Source of the DNA: Gonapodya prolifera JEL478
Lineage: Eukaryota > Monoblepharomycota > Monoblepharidomycetes > Monoblepharidales > Gonapodyaceae
DNA length: 64,000 nucleotides
NCBI GenBank assembly: GCA_001574975.1
Contig: KQ965805.1
Span: forward strand, 62,001-126,000
Direction of reading: 5' to 3'
Shown here one piece after another: positions 32,613 through 43,242 of the stretch. The translations under genes and the position numbers were made by a program. Position 1 is the first letter of the stretch; every line of letters begins with the position of its first letter. The notes under the pieces are model-generated. The model made no database searches. It worked only from the letters and a program-made list of their open reading frames with translations, and was not told the DNA's origin.

Positions 32613-34596
32613 ATGCCCGCAACCGCCGCCACAAATAGACAACACTTGCCCACGCCGCCGACATCTATGCATTCGGGGAGGGGCTCTGAAGACGGGGCAA
32701 TGGACCCATCGGACGCGCAGACGTTTTGCCCTCACCCAACCCGCTTTTCCACCAACACAACCTCCTCAAAACCCAGAACCTCACTTGCCGCCTTGGACCA
32801 TACCCCACAAACACATCACCACCTCCATCGCCACCATCACCATGATGCCCAATCGGAACGGACTGCCCGACTCCTCCAAATCCAGGCTCAGACGATTCAA
32901 TCCCACCGACAAGTGTTCTTCGCTCGCGCCCTGGGCCCTCCTGGAACCGGACGTCCTGCGGTATATCAGTCGCAGCAGTCCAAACTTCAGGAAGCCATCA
33001 ACGCACTCACACCGGCTCAGAAGGTCTTACTCTTTCCGGAGCAGTGTGGCATCCCGCGAGCCTTTTCGGAGAGGTATGTGTGCACGGAAGAGCTTGGAAG
33101 TGGAGGTGAGTGACTGCGATGTGTACCGTGTTGAGACTACCCTCACCAAGTACCCTGCAAACTCGTCACCGTTCCCCATGAAGGCTGCGGATTCGCTGTC
33201 GTCGCCCGCCGCCTGAGTGACTGGACACCCGTCTGCGTGAAATTTATTTACAAGAACCGTGTTTCCTCTCATTCGTGGGTTCTCGACACGCTGAGCCCGT
33301 CCCCTCCGAAGCCGTCGTCGGACGACCATAGCGACACCGAGAGCGTCTCCACCAACGATTCGGTCAGCTCGGATGATGATATGGACGTGGACGACAGAGC
33401 GCGCAGCTCGCGAGGTCGTGGAAAGGGCAAGGGGCGTCACGAGCCAACATCGGTGCCGAGTCCAGCAGAGGTGAAGAAGGTTGCGGTACCGCTCGAGACG
33501 TATCTGCTCAGGAATATGAAGCATGAGAATATCGTCGGATTTATGGACGTGTGGGAGGATGCCAGGTTCGTTGTATCCCCTGGACCCCTGTCTCACTGCC
33601 GCCTTCGACCCTCACGACCCTCCCCCCCCTCCCCCTGCCCCTCCATCAGACACTTCATACTCGTAATGGAGCTCCACGGATGCCCCTGGGACGACTCGTC
33701 CAAACACCGCGTTCCGACATGTCACGGTCTCGATCCCCTGCAAGCCGCGAGCCTCATTCGCGCAGCGAGTGTCCACGTCCACCCTTCCACCGCCTCCCAT
33801 AGTATTCTCACGAGCGGACCACCACTTGCAACGGCCCCGACACAAACGTCATCCCTGCCTACGACTTGTCCCTGCCTCATTCCTCCATCACTCGCACTAC
33901 CACCTCCCGCACCAACCACCGTCGTTCCGAAACACCCACCCACGGACCTTTTCGAATGCGTAGAGAAACTTGGAGTTCTCACTGAATGCCAGGCGCGGTA
34001 CATATTCAGGCAGGTTGTGGAGGCCGTTTGGTACCTTCACGTCGTCTGTGGTGTGGTCCACAGGGATATAAAGTGAGTAATGTCCCAGGAAGTATGCCAC
34101 CCCCACCATGCAAACTCATTTTTATGTCCGGAATCACTCGACAGGGACGAGAACCTCGTCGTGTCCCATACGTTACACGTAAAACTCATCGACCTGGGTA
34201 ATAGCGCCTTCATACCTGCCAAGGACCGACCAGACCTTTTCTTCGACCGGTTCTATGGAACAGTTCAGTACTGTGCACCGGAGGTGCTCTGTGGAAAGCG
34301 ATACCGAGGACCCGAGGCAGAGATGTGGAGTCTTGGTGTTTTACTCTATGTGAGCGCGCGTCTTCCTCCTACACCCGAAAATCGCAATCTCACACTTCCG
34401 CCCATAGACCCTTCTCTTCTCCGAGCTCCCCTTTGCCGACCCTTCCCAAACGGTCCATCTTCGATACGCCCGCCCACGGTACCAACGAACACCTGCTGTG
34501 ATCGCCCTGCTGGACCGGCTCCTGGAGAAAGACCCGGTGAAGAGAGCGACGGTGGAGGAGGTGAGACAGTGCTCGTGGTGGAATGAGATCCTGTGA
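32613..34596 (+). CDS. PAS-kinase-like Ser/Thr protein kinase
   Basis: Exons 32613-33105, 33184-33565, 33650-34072, 34145-34349 and 34408-34596 close in frame to 563 residues. The catalytic domain starts near residue 158 (ELGSGGCGFAVVARR), with Lys184 in VCVKFIYK, HENIVGFMDVWED, LVMELHG, VHRDIKDENLV, FYGTVQYCAPEVLCG and RYRGPEAEMWSLGVLLY. This series is typical of PASK/PSK sugar-status kinases. The metal-binding DFG is DLG. Two inserts, an acidic Ser-rich one after strand 3 and a His/Pro/Ser-rich one after MELHG, enlarge the domain. The N-terminal 150 residues are Ser/His rich with no PAS domain visible. The domain ends with RATVEEVRQCSWWNEIL. Confidence 0.85.
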
Positions 34597-34839
34597 CGGG
34601 AAACGGGAGGAAGAGAGGCATGGTGTTACGAGGTCGGAAAGAAGGGGGAGTGGATGGACTTCGAGTCCTTTAGAGGCACATAAAAACGGTTGATATCCTT
34701 ACCATTGTAGAGTATTTGGAGTGAATAGTTAAAGTGATTGTTAATTGTATTTTGGCTTCTTCTTTTGTCTGTGAATCGGTTTCCATCGGCAGACCTCCCC
34801 GTCACGCCCAAAAGACGACATCAGGAAGGACGATCGTTT
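34597..34839. promoter_or_regulatory. Spacer between kinase and dihydrouridine synthase
   Basis: A 243-bp gap with an AT-rich stretch near 34680-34760 that likely contains the terminator of the kinase gene and the promoter of the next one. Confidence 0.3.
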
Positions 34840-37295
34840 ATGGAGACTCCTGCAAAAGAGCCCGTCTCCGCTGGGCCAGCATCAACTTCGCCTTCCGGCG
34901 AGTTCCCCCTCGTTCGAGTGGTCGCCCCGATAAAAGATGAGTTCCTCGTCAAGAAACATCAACCAACAGCCGCGACAGATGCTAAGAGTGGTGATGCGGA
35001 AAATGGAGGGAGCTCTGCCGTTCCCGTGAAACGCAAGGCAGATGACGTGACGGTGGAGGGCGAATCGAGTGCAGGGGACGCCCAGAAACGAACAAAAACG
35101 GACTATGGAACAAACCAAGCGTCTGCGAGTAATGGAATTGTTGAGGGACCCGACAGAGCGAACCAAAGGAAGGACAGACGGGGTCAGAACAAAGGCTTTC
35201 AGCGGAAACAGAACAAGGCGACACCAAGGGGCAACGAGGACAGCGATAGAAAAGTGAGTGGTTTGGAAAGCGAGGCGCTCCTGAAACCATCTTCATGTTT
35301 TGATGGAAAACCAGTATTGCAACCACGTCCTAGTCGGCCGCCCTTGCTTCAGAATGATTAAAACGGGGAATTGCTCCTTCTCCCACGACGTGGAAGAGTA
35401 TTTGAAGGTGAAAGAGCCTGATTTAGGAAACTTTTGTCCGTTCTGGGAGAAATATGGTGAGTGACAATAATATTCTTGATAAGGTCAAATCTTATGATGG
35501 GATATCAAATCACCACTCATTAGGTGCGTGCACTTATGGGTTCAAGTGCCGCTTTGCCTCGGGTCATAAGGGTGGGACTCACGCCTCGGAACCGTCAAAC
35601 CAGACCGCACAGACTGACGCCGTGGGTGCCGACAAGGCTGGAGACAAACCCAAGGAAACCGGCGACGATCAACTCGAAGGTGCGGATGCAAGCTCATCCA
35701 TTCAGACGGATATTCTCAATACGAAAGGAATCGACTTACTTCGCTCGATGCGAAAGGGTGATTTCAAACTAAATCGCTCCCTCACTATCCTGAATTGGCT
35801 GGAAAACGAACGCAAAGCCCGTGAAGCTCGAAGTGCGCAAGGATTTGACTATGACAGGCCTATCACATCAACTCTCGATGTCGCCCCGCCTCAGAAGCGA
35901 CCTGTTTCTTTCCGACATAAAACGTACCTTGCGCCACTCACAACGGTGGGCAACCTTCCATTCAGACGTATATGTGTCAACTACGGCTGCGATGTGACGT
36001 GCTCTGAGATGGCAATGTGCTCTCGACTTCTCGCTGGCGATGCTCCCGAATGGTCCCTGGTGAAGCGATGGGAGGGAGAGAAGTGCTTTGGTGTTCAGCT
36101 CGCTGGGAAGTCACCAGAAGTGAGTGCTTTTTTCTGCAAACCACCTTGAATGTGACTGCAGGGGCTGATCGCTCCTTTGTCACAAATTCAACTCGCAGCA
36201 ATTCGCCAAAACGATTGAGCTTCTCACGAATCCGGAACGTGGAATTGCAGTCGACTTCTTTGACATCAACTGTGGCTGCCCCACTGACGACATATTCTCT
36301 ATGGGATGCGGTTCTGCCCTCATGGGAAGAACGTCCAAGCTCCAGGACATTGTTCGTGCAGGTGACATCTGATTATTCCCTTCGTTATTGGTAGTGTTTC
36401 TCTCACAAGCTTTTATCCAGCGAATTTTGTGTCCAATCGTCCTATTAATGTTAAAATCCGCATGGGTATTGAAGATCATAAGCCAATCGCGACAAAACTC
36501 ATTCCCAAGTTGTACGAGAGTGGAGCATCTCTAGTAACACTGCACGGTCGCTCACGGCATCAACGCTATACTAGAGAAGCAGACTGGAATTATATCGCGC
36601 AGTGTGGGAAGGAGAAGAGGGAGAGAGAAGCTGCACTTCGACGAGAGCTCGAGGCGAAACTGAATCGGGCAGAAGGAGATCCTGTGGACGATGAGTACTA
36701 CCCTGATCTTGACCCCAACGTCCCACGCCGAGCGCCGACGGAATTTTTTGGCAATGGAGACGTGATGCATTATCAGACCTACCTTCATGTACTTGACAAC
36801 CTTCCAGTGGACGGGATGATGATTGGTCGAGGAGCACTCATTAAACCATGGATTTTCACGGAGATCAAGGAGCGGCGAGTGTGGGACATATCGTCTCGGG
36901 AGCGCTTTGACATGATGCAAGACTTTGCGCGCTTTGGTGTTGAAAACTGGGGCAGTGACAACAGAGGACTCGCTCAAACCAGGAGATTCCTTCTTGAATG
37001 GTGCGCCTTCCTCCACCGTTACGTTCCGGTCGGGGTTTTGGATCGATATCCAGAGAGCGGTGAGCCTATGCTTGCACATATCAACGCCCGCCCGAAGGCA
37101 TTCGTTGGGAGAGATGATCTGGAAACACTTATGGCAAGCCCATTTGTCGGAGACTGGATGAAACTCACGGAACGAATACCATTGATTGGTAAAGCACCGG
37201 AGGGATTTACTTTTATTCCTAAACATAAGGCGAACGCGTGGAAGGACACTTCTTCAGCTTTGGATCAGGGCGCTGATGATCAGGCCGAAGGATGA
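34840..37295 (+). CDS. DUS3: tRNA-dihydrouridine(47) synthase [NAD(P)+], Dus3 family
   Basis: Flavoenzyme that reduces U47 of tRNAs. Exons 34840-35253, 35315-35456, 35524-36119, 36199-36361 and 36421-37295 join in frame to 729 residues. Residues 1-138 are a charged Lys-rich tail with KRKADD and KDRRGQNKG. Two CCCH zinc fingers follow (YCNHVLVGRPCFRMIKTGNC, then GACTYGFKCRFASGH), the hallmark of Dus3. The FMN barrel begins at KTYLAPLTTVGNLPFRRIC and has DINCGCP with the catalytic-loop Cys, GCGSALM, VKIRMG, TLHGRSRHQRYTREADW, FFGNGDV and GMMIGRGALIKPWIF. A charged insert (KREREAALRRELEAKL) precedes FFGNGD. It ends 98 bp from the convergent TPR gene. Confidence 0.95.
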
Positions 37296-37393
37296 TGTTG
37301 TATATTCGGCATCTTGCAATAGCATATTCTGTACAAATAGATCCGGCGTTTCCAGATCCACTATAATTCGCAAACTTTTGGCCACCTGACTGG

Positions 37394-39903
37394 TCACAAC
37401 TCTTCTGTAATGGGGGTTGATCGAGATGGTCTCTGTGACGCCCAGTCCAAAAGCGCTGACAAAAGAATCGTGAGCACAAGCCCCAGAGCAGCGATGACAA
37501 TGTATGGGTGTGCGGTGTAGTATGAATACAGTTTCCCGAAGTTGCGCTCCGCAAACGACTCTTCGAGGATTGGTTCATCCGCAGGGTATTCGTATTCATC
37601 TTCGGGGAGCGCCTCCCCGCCATGCGAATGATCGTGGGAGTGGTCTCCATGACCACCGTGGGAATGGTCGTGACTGTGATCGTGAGAGTGGCCGTCATGT
37701 CCAGAATGATGATGCGAGTGTCCATTTTGTACTCCCAGCGCCGCTTGCCGCTCCACCATTTTTCTATCAAAATCTGCCGAGTCAAGGCTCACAATCAGTT
37801 CCTCGAGAAATGAGTCTGTACGTATATTTTTACTCACCGTAGATCTCCTCTATCAACTCCAACATCTCACCCAAGCTCTCCGAAGTATGCCACACGGTCT
37901 CTTGCGCTTGCGGGACATTGGGATCCGGTGGCGACATCACAGCGTGTCGGAACAGCGTTCCTTCCGGCAACCCTACTATCCAGCTCATGAAGTCCACCAC
38001 AGTCCGGCTCGACCTGTCGACCACGGCAGCGTAGACCGGTGTGAGCATACGCGCCATAGGAGGTGGGGCCCGGAAGTTGAGCGTGAAGACAAGCTGCCAG
38101 TCGGGTTTTGTTGCTGGAGCGCGGGACTTCTTGGCTTTGCCCGATGGCGACGCAGCGTCGCTGGGGCGCGGCCCCGAGGGAACGCCGGACCCCGAAAGCG
38201 AGCATAGGTGAAAGAGCCACGCGGCTGTGATGAGTGGGTGATGGAGCAGAAGGTGCGATTCGGGCGCCTTGGGGTCGTAGCTGTGGCTCTTGTCTGGCAC
38301 CGGCCGGCCGTTCTGCTTTTCCATTTCCGTGTGCCAGTACGTGATTGGCGGGGTATCCAAAACAAATTCGGGAAACTTGGCGCGCATGGCTCGTGCGAGT
38401 GTCTGCTGGAGCGCGACGGGTGGGTCCGAGATAAGGACGAACGGGGCGGGGCTGGCGGGTGTGGTAGGTGCGGTGCGAGAGAAGACGGTGGTGAGGGAAG
38501 GGAACGCGATTTCGGCGGAAAAGGCAGCACAGTATTGCTTTACGTTCTGCATGAGAGATTGAAACGTAATTGTCACTCGCCCTGGCCACAGTCAAATCGA
38601 CGAAATAGCACACTCACCCATGACCTCATCCTGATCTGCTGCAGCATCCCCATGACTCGTTTGGGCATTGCATCTTCGTTTCCTCCTCCCTGTCCCTGTC
38701 CCTGTGCAGCAGGCACTTTCTCCTTTTCCGCCAACCGTACTGCCTCCGAGTACTTCTTTTTCAGATCCGCGTCGACTTCCTCCCCCTTGGGAGTGTTTTG
38801 TATACCGGCATGAAATGCTGCGACGGCGTCGGTGTATCGGTTCTGTGACATAAGCGCGTTGCCGAGTCGGTACCACCCTTTGGGCTTTTGGGCACGTCGA
38901 GCGATAGTTCGCCATGTCGAACGAAACAATGAGGTGCGGTACTGCCGCAACCACACCCACAACTCAGCTCACCCAAGTCGGCTTCTTCTCCGTCGCCGTC
39001 CTAGCCGCCTCCTCCGCCTCCTTCCACTTTCCCTGCCTGCCAAGAACAACGCTGATATTGCCCCAACTCTCCGCATTCCCGTCATCCACTCGCGTGCTCT
39101 CCCTGTACTTCTCCAGCGCCTCGTCCAGCTTGCCCGCCTTGAACAGATCGTTGCCCGCGATCCGAGCGTCGTGCGAGGTCATTGCGGATGTGGCCATATT
39201 CATGTTGGATTGGTGCGCGGATTTGGCATACAATTGGGCGCGGTCCGGGTCGCGGGAGGGGTTTGTGGGGTCCGCGAGCGTCCGGGCGGCGACGGTGAGC
39301 GCGGCGGAGCGGGTTGTGAAACAGCCACCGATGATTTCTGCAGCAAACGAAAGTTCCAGCGTGACTCTTTTCCAGGCGCAGCGTCGACCAGCACTCACCG
39401 TTGGGCGTCTTCTGATCCGGCAGCTCCGCGACCGCCAGTGCGTCCTCGAGGGCCTCGTTCCACATTTTAAGTTCGAATGCACTTTCCAACAAACGACGGA
39501 CGGTTGGCATCCCATTCAGATCGTTCTAGTGACAAAGATCCTCACCATAATGCCCGTGTCAGCATCGGCAAGGGACTGGTCTTCCGGAGTTGAGGGAAGG
39601 CCTCCAGAAGTTTGGTGAAGGTTTCGTATGCGCCTGGAGGTGAAGGTGAAGTAAGAGGACAAGAAATGAGCTGGTAGGTCCAGGCAGGCACACAGTCAGT
39701 CCACCACGAGCCGTCGTTGGTTTTCCGTCTTCCCACTGATTCCACACGATCGAGCTCCGTCGACTTCCTTCCCATTCCCGTTCCCATTCAGTTCACGTCT
39801 GTAGCGAACCTTTGAAGTCCTTTTTCGAGGCCAGACTCTGAGCGGTTGTAAGGAGTGTCACGAGATTGGGGCCATCGGTGGCGGGAGGGGGTGGGGAGGC
39901 CAT
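37394..39903 (-). CDS. TPR protein with His-rich segment and C-terminal membrane helix
   Basis: Exons 39903-39810, 39633-39546, 39481-39399, 39337-38973, 38884-38618, 38546-37838 and 37773-37394 join to 661 residues, all in phase. The N-terminal 320 residues form TPR-like helices (FELKMWNEALEDALAVAEL, GNDLFKAGKLDEALEKYRES, GWYRLGNALMSQNRYTDAV), typical of chaperone adaptors. A middle domain of about 230 residues (WQLVFTLNFRAPPPMARML) is unrecognised. Then HSHHHSGHDGHSHDHSHDH and two more HDHSHGG units make a likely zinc- or nickel-binding stretch, followed by an acidic linker and one hydrophobic helix (YIVIAALGLVLTILLSALL) 20 residues from the end. This suggests a tail-anchored TPR receptor. 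The longest intron is 176 nt. Confidence 0.8.
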
Positions 39904-39999
39904 GGAGGCCGACTGAATGGGGGATGTGCTATGTGTTTTTGGACAGCACATCGATCAATTGACCCAAGCAGTGAAATTACCGACAAAAATAGCATCAGG

Positions 40000-40023
40000 G
40001 CTCTTTTGGCGCAATGGATAACG
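40000..40023 (+). other. tRNA-like 5' half (A-box) remnant
   Basis: GCTCTTTTGGCGCAATGGAT looks like the acceptor and D arm of a tRNA-Arg with a good A box. It is followed at once by an A-rich run; there is no anticodon arm, T arm or B box, so it is not a functional tRNA gene. Confidence 0.35.
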
Positions 40024-40081
40024 CAAAAAAGTCATTCACAAAATGGTGGAACTGCCGCCGTCCTTGCAAAAGCTAGCCATT

Positions 40082-40914
40082 CTACTTCTTCTTCCCCTCC
40101 TTCTTCGCAATCGCCTCGTCTCCCACAAACACTCCCTTCTGGTTATACGGTTCCGGCGGCCTCCATTTGCGAATCTGTGCCGCGAACTGCGTGACCTTTT
40201 GCACGTCTATCCCCTGAAGCCGTAGTCGCTGCGGGGTGATGACCGTGCATGTAACGCCCGGAGGTATGTCGACGAGGACCGGGTGGGAGTACCCGAGCTT
40301 CAGGTCGACTGCTGGAGCGCCGGTAGAGGGGTTGGTGGCGATGGAAGCTCGGTATCCGACCCCGGCGAGGCGGAGAGTGAGCGAAAAGCCTTCAGTGACG
40401 CCGGTGATCATGGAGGAGAGAATGCTGTTTCGGATGAAGGTCACGTTGTCGACTGATTCGATACGGCGATTCCATTCTCGAGCAGCATTACGCACCTGTT
40501 GGATGTGCCCCACATCGCCTTCTGAGGCCTCGATTTGGGATCTAGGACAGAGAGCTGAAGTCGTTTCGATGTAGAGCCCTCGATGGGAAGGGTTCGTACT
40601 GACACAAATGGCTGGAGCGGGAAGGAAATTTCTCCTTTCGGACCCGTTACGAGTATCGTCCGAGAATCGCCGCCTTCATCCGGGAGAGCCGTTTCTGGTC
40701 CATTGACAACAGAGATTCTGACGTCTGCGGGGAACGTCAGGAGCCGCTGGCCGATTTTGGAGTGTGTGGGTGTTGAAGTTGAAAACGTTTTCAGGCATCC
40801 GTTGTGACACGAGGATTCCGGCGAGACGGGGGATGACGAGTGCCGCATAAAGGCGTGGATAGGACTCGAGCTTCCACTGCCCTGGAACAGCGCCGCAGCG
40901 CGTCGTGTCGTCAT
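40082..40914 (-). CDS. MRPL6: Mitochondrial large-subunit ribosomal protein uL6m
   Basis: Exons 40914-40496 and 40424-40082 with a 71-nt intron (GTGCGT...AACAG) give 253 residues. An Arg/Ser-rich start (MTTRRAAALF) and about 50 further residues form a mitochondrial targeting region. The two uL6 domains follow. The signature MWGTSN|SILSSMITGVTEG, GVGYRASI, LGYSHPV, IDVQKVTQFAAQIRKWRPPE, and a Lys-rich end KKEGKKK are diagnostic for L6 (compare bacterial MxGTxR..I.NMI.GV..GF). Reading through the intron would keep an open frame on both sides but break the signature. It is convergent with nothing; its 3' side faces the tRNA-like remnant. Confidence 0.92.
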
Positions 40915-41031
40915 GGAAAATTGCAAGGCCGGCTAAATTGTCCATCTCGGCAGAAATTGATTCACCGAATCCACACTTCGCTGTTCCTTCGCATTCGCGT
41001 CACTGACCGCAGATGCTTCATCGCGAGGCCA

Positions 41032-42280
41032 ATGTCCGCGTCTGCTGCATCCGTTGTACTCGACGGACTGCTCGTGCGCCGCTCCAGGTCACGACCGTCC
41101 CCACTGGACTGTGAAATGGTGGGACTGGACGACGCAAAAGACAGAAAATCCCACGGCGCGGGAGATGAAGTCGAGCTCGTTTTGTCGATTGCGGGAGACG
41201 ATGCGTTGATGGCCCCTTTTCTGGTGGACGCGAACGGCCGTGGCTCAAAGAAGAAGAGGAGCGCCGTGGAGACGAAAACCCGGACTGTTTTGGCCCTCGC
41301 ATCGTTTAATTTTGGTTACAGTGCGTTCTGGTTCATAGTATTGTTATTCAATGAGTCTCGCTCCGATTTTCGAGCGTATTCCCGGATGATGTAAAATTAC
41401 TTACATAAGACCAGCTCAAATCTGCCAAATCGTCGAGGACGCCGACAAAGGGCCGCCCTCGCTCAAGGCGCCGGCATCTCTGGTCTCGTCAACCTGTTTT
41501 CCGCCGTGTACTTCGGGGCCATCAACGACGAAATGCGCGGGTGGCGTCTGCTGGGTCGTCGAAAACCATGGATCGCTTTCGGCGTCACACTCCTGGCGGT
41601 GGTGCTTTGGTGGCTGAGAGGGCCCTCCGTCGCGTGGTACGGCCTCATTGCCGACATTACGCCCCCGGGCCACCAAATGCGCATATCGAGCATCGCGGGC
41701 GCGTCGCGTTTGTTGGGGAAACCTCGCCGGCGCAGTCGTGGGGAGTTTTTACACCGACTTGGGCGAGCGAGGCGTCAAGATCGTGATCCTATCGGCGCTG
41801 CTCGTTGCACCCCGTCTTCCCATTACTTGTTGTTTTGCCCGCCCTTTGCGAGGCTGAATGTCGGGTCTCTTCTCTCCAGTAACCCAATTCTACTTGAAGT
41901 CAAGTGGGAGGGCGCAAGACGCACGAGCAGGAGATGCAGATCGATTGCCGCAGCATTCAGATACCAGAGGCATGGACATCGACGCCTATTCCCATCTCGC
42001 CAACTCTACCGACACACCCGACGCCCCCTCCTCCGAAGCGGAACCCTTCCTCCCTCCACCCACTCTCGACTCCCACTTCCCATCACGATCCCTCCCAAGC
42101 GTCACGTCACAGCCACAGTCCCACGCCCCGCGACCTCTCGTTATGGCACTCGGCCATGACCCTTCCCTCCATCTTCGCGACGCCCGTGACCGGAGGGTTC
42201 AGGGACTACTTCCAGAAGGTCGGGCAGGATGTCGGAGTGCATTGTTTGGGGTATAAAGTGAGGTTACTGTTCCTTTGACG
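41032..42280 (+). pseudogene. MFS transporter (GPH/SLC45-like), broken
   Basis: ATG at 41032 starts a soluble N-tail of about 85 residues, then LALASFNFGYSAFWFI (first helix). An intron of about 72 nt leads to GAGISGLVNLFSAVYFGAIN, GRRKPWIAFGV (the loop 2-3 motif) and LLAVVLWWL. IADITPPGHQMRISSIAG is followed by a frame break at a G run near 41717, after which the next frame continues with NLAGAVVGSFYTDLGERG. Further on an Asp/Ser/Pro-rich loop and FATPVTGGFRDYFQ occur near 42170 in another frame. Only about half of the 12 expected helices can be found. The substrate was probably a sugar, by analogy with GPH transporters. The G-run break could be a sequencing error, but the missing helices are not. 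Confidence 0.6.
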
Positions 42281-42598
42281 ACGTGCTGATGCCCGTCTGT
42301 AGTCGGTGTGGGCCACCGTCGTTGATTTTGTACCGCAGGAATAATTGCGACGCGATACATTCCCGGTCTGAGATGATTTTATACTGAAGCGGAAACAGCG
42401 AAGGAAATTGCTACATATTCTTTGCCACGTACAACAACAATATCACGCCATCACGTTGAACCAAGATGTATCTCGATAGAAATTTTCCACTACATTGGCA
42501 ATTTTTCAGCAGCTGTACAATAATCCTACGTCGATCAGCAATTCCAATTCGTCGCGACCAGCAGCATGCTTCCAGCTCAGGGGGGATATTCCACACAT
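42281..42598. other. 3' flank of GH26-like copy 1, shared with copy 2
   Basis: Around 42530-42598 the sequence resembles 46480-46555, the flank of the second GH26-like gene (both contain TTCCAATTCGTC and a shared GCATGCTT), so the duplicated unit includes this flank. Nothing else recognised. Confidence 0.5.
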
Positions 42599-42600
42599 TA

Positions 42601-43151
42601 GAGAGTTTGCGCAAAAAAAAAACTTTACCGTAAAGTTTACTGAGGCACACGAGGAATTATTGAGTACATTTTAGTTTGCGCATCATAAGAAATGTACNNN
42701 NNNNNNNNNNNNNNNNNNNNNNNNNNNNNNNNNNNNNNNNNNNNNNNNNNNNNNNNNNNNNNNNNNNNNNNNNNNNNNNNNNNNNNNNNNNNNNNNNNNN
42801 NNNNNNNNNNNNNNNNNNNNNNNNNNNNNNNNNNNNNNNNNNNNNNNNNNNNNNNNNNNNNNNNNNNNNNNNNNNNNNNNNNNNNNNNNNNNNNNNNNNN
42901 NNNNNNNNNNGCGACGAGGGAGAGGTAAAACTTCACACGGGACGGTAGAACTGACCTCTGTAATCCATTCTCTCCGATTGCGGCGCAGATTGTGAGATTC
43001 TGCGTAAAATCGACGAGAAAATTGTCGAGGATATTGAATCTCCTGTGGGGCCATCCCAGGGTATATTTTCACCGTCAAAATTTACTCGGGACTGCGCCAC
43101 AGAGGCTCTACAGTAAAATTTACGGTAAATTTTGGCTTTGCGCAAACTCTC
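42601..43151. mobile_element. DNA transposon with TIRs and TA target duplication, containing the gap
   Basis: The two ends are inverted copies: GAGAGTTTGCGCAAA is identical at both ends and the similarity continues for about 45 bp (TTTACCGTAAA, TTTACTG). TA flanks each side (42599-42600 and 43152-43153), as for Tc1/mariner-type elements. The visible 338 bases contain no transposase frame, so this may be a MITE, but 213 unknown bases lie inside. It sits in the 3' flank of GH26-like copy 1; the matching flank of copy 2 lacks it. Confidence 0.75.
42698..42910. other. Assembly gap (213 N)
   Basis: Run of N inside the transposon; the true length is unknown. The open frames listed by translation across it are meaningless. 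Confidence 1.
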
Positions 43152-43242
43152 TATTAATCACTGATTTTGACTTTGCCTCCAACGAAGCGCTTTTTTTCAC
43201 GCCGCTTTGCGAAAAAGGGAGAAAAAGGGGCATGATGTTTTA

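Noticed and set aside
39541-39565. A 20-nt intron (GTGAGG...CACTAG) in the TPR gene
   Set aside because: A normal 64-nt intron ending at AAAG (39482) joins LTRAL to CAFELKMWNEAL in perfect phase, so no ultra-short intron is needed.
42637-43078. ORFs translated across the N run
   Set aside because: They consist of unknown bases and have no meaning.
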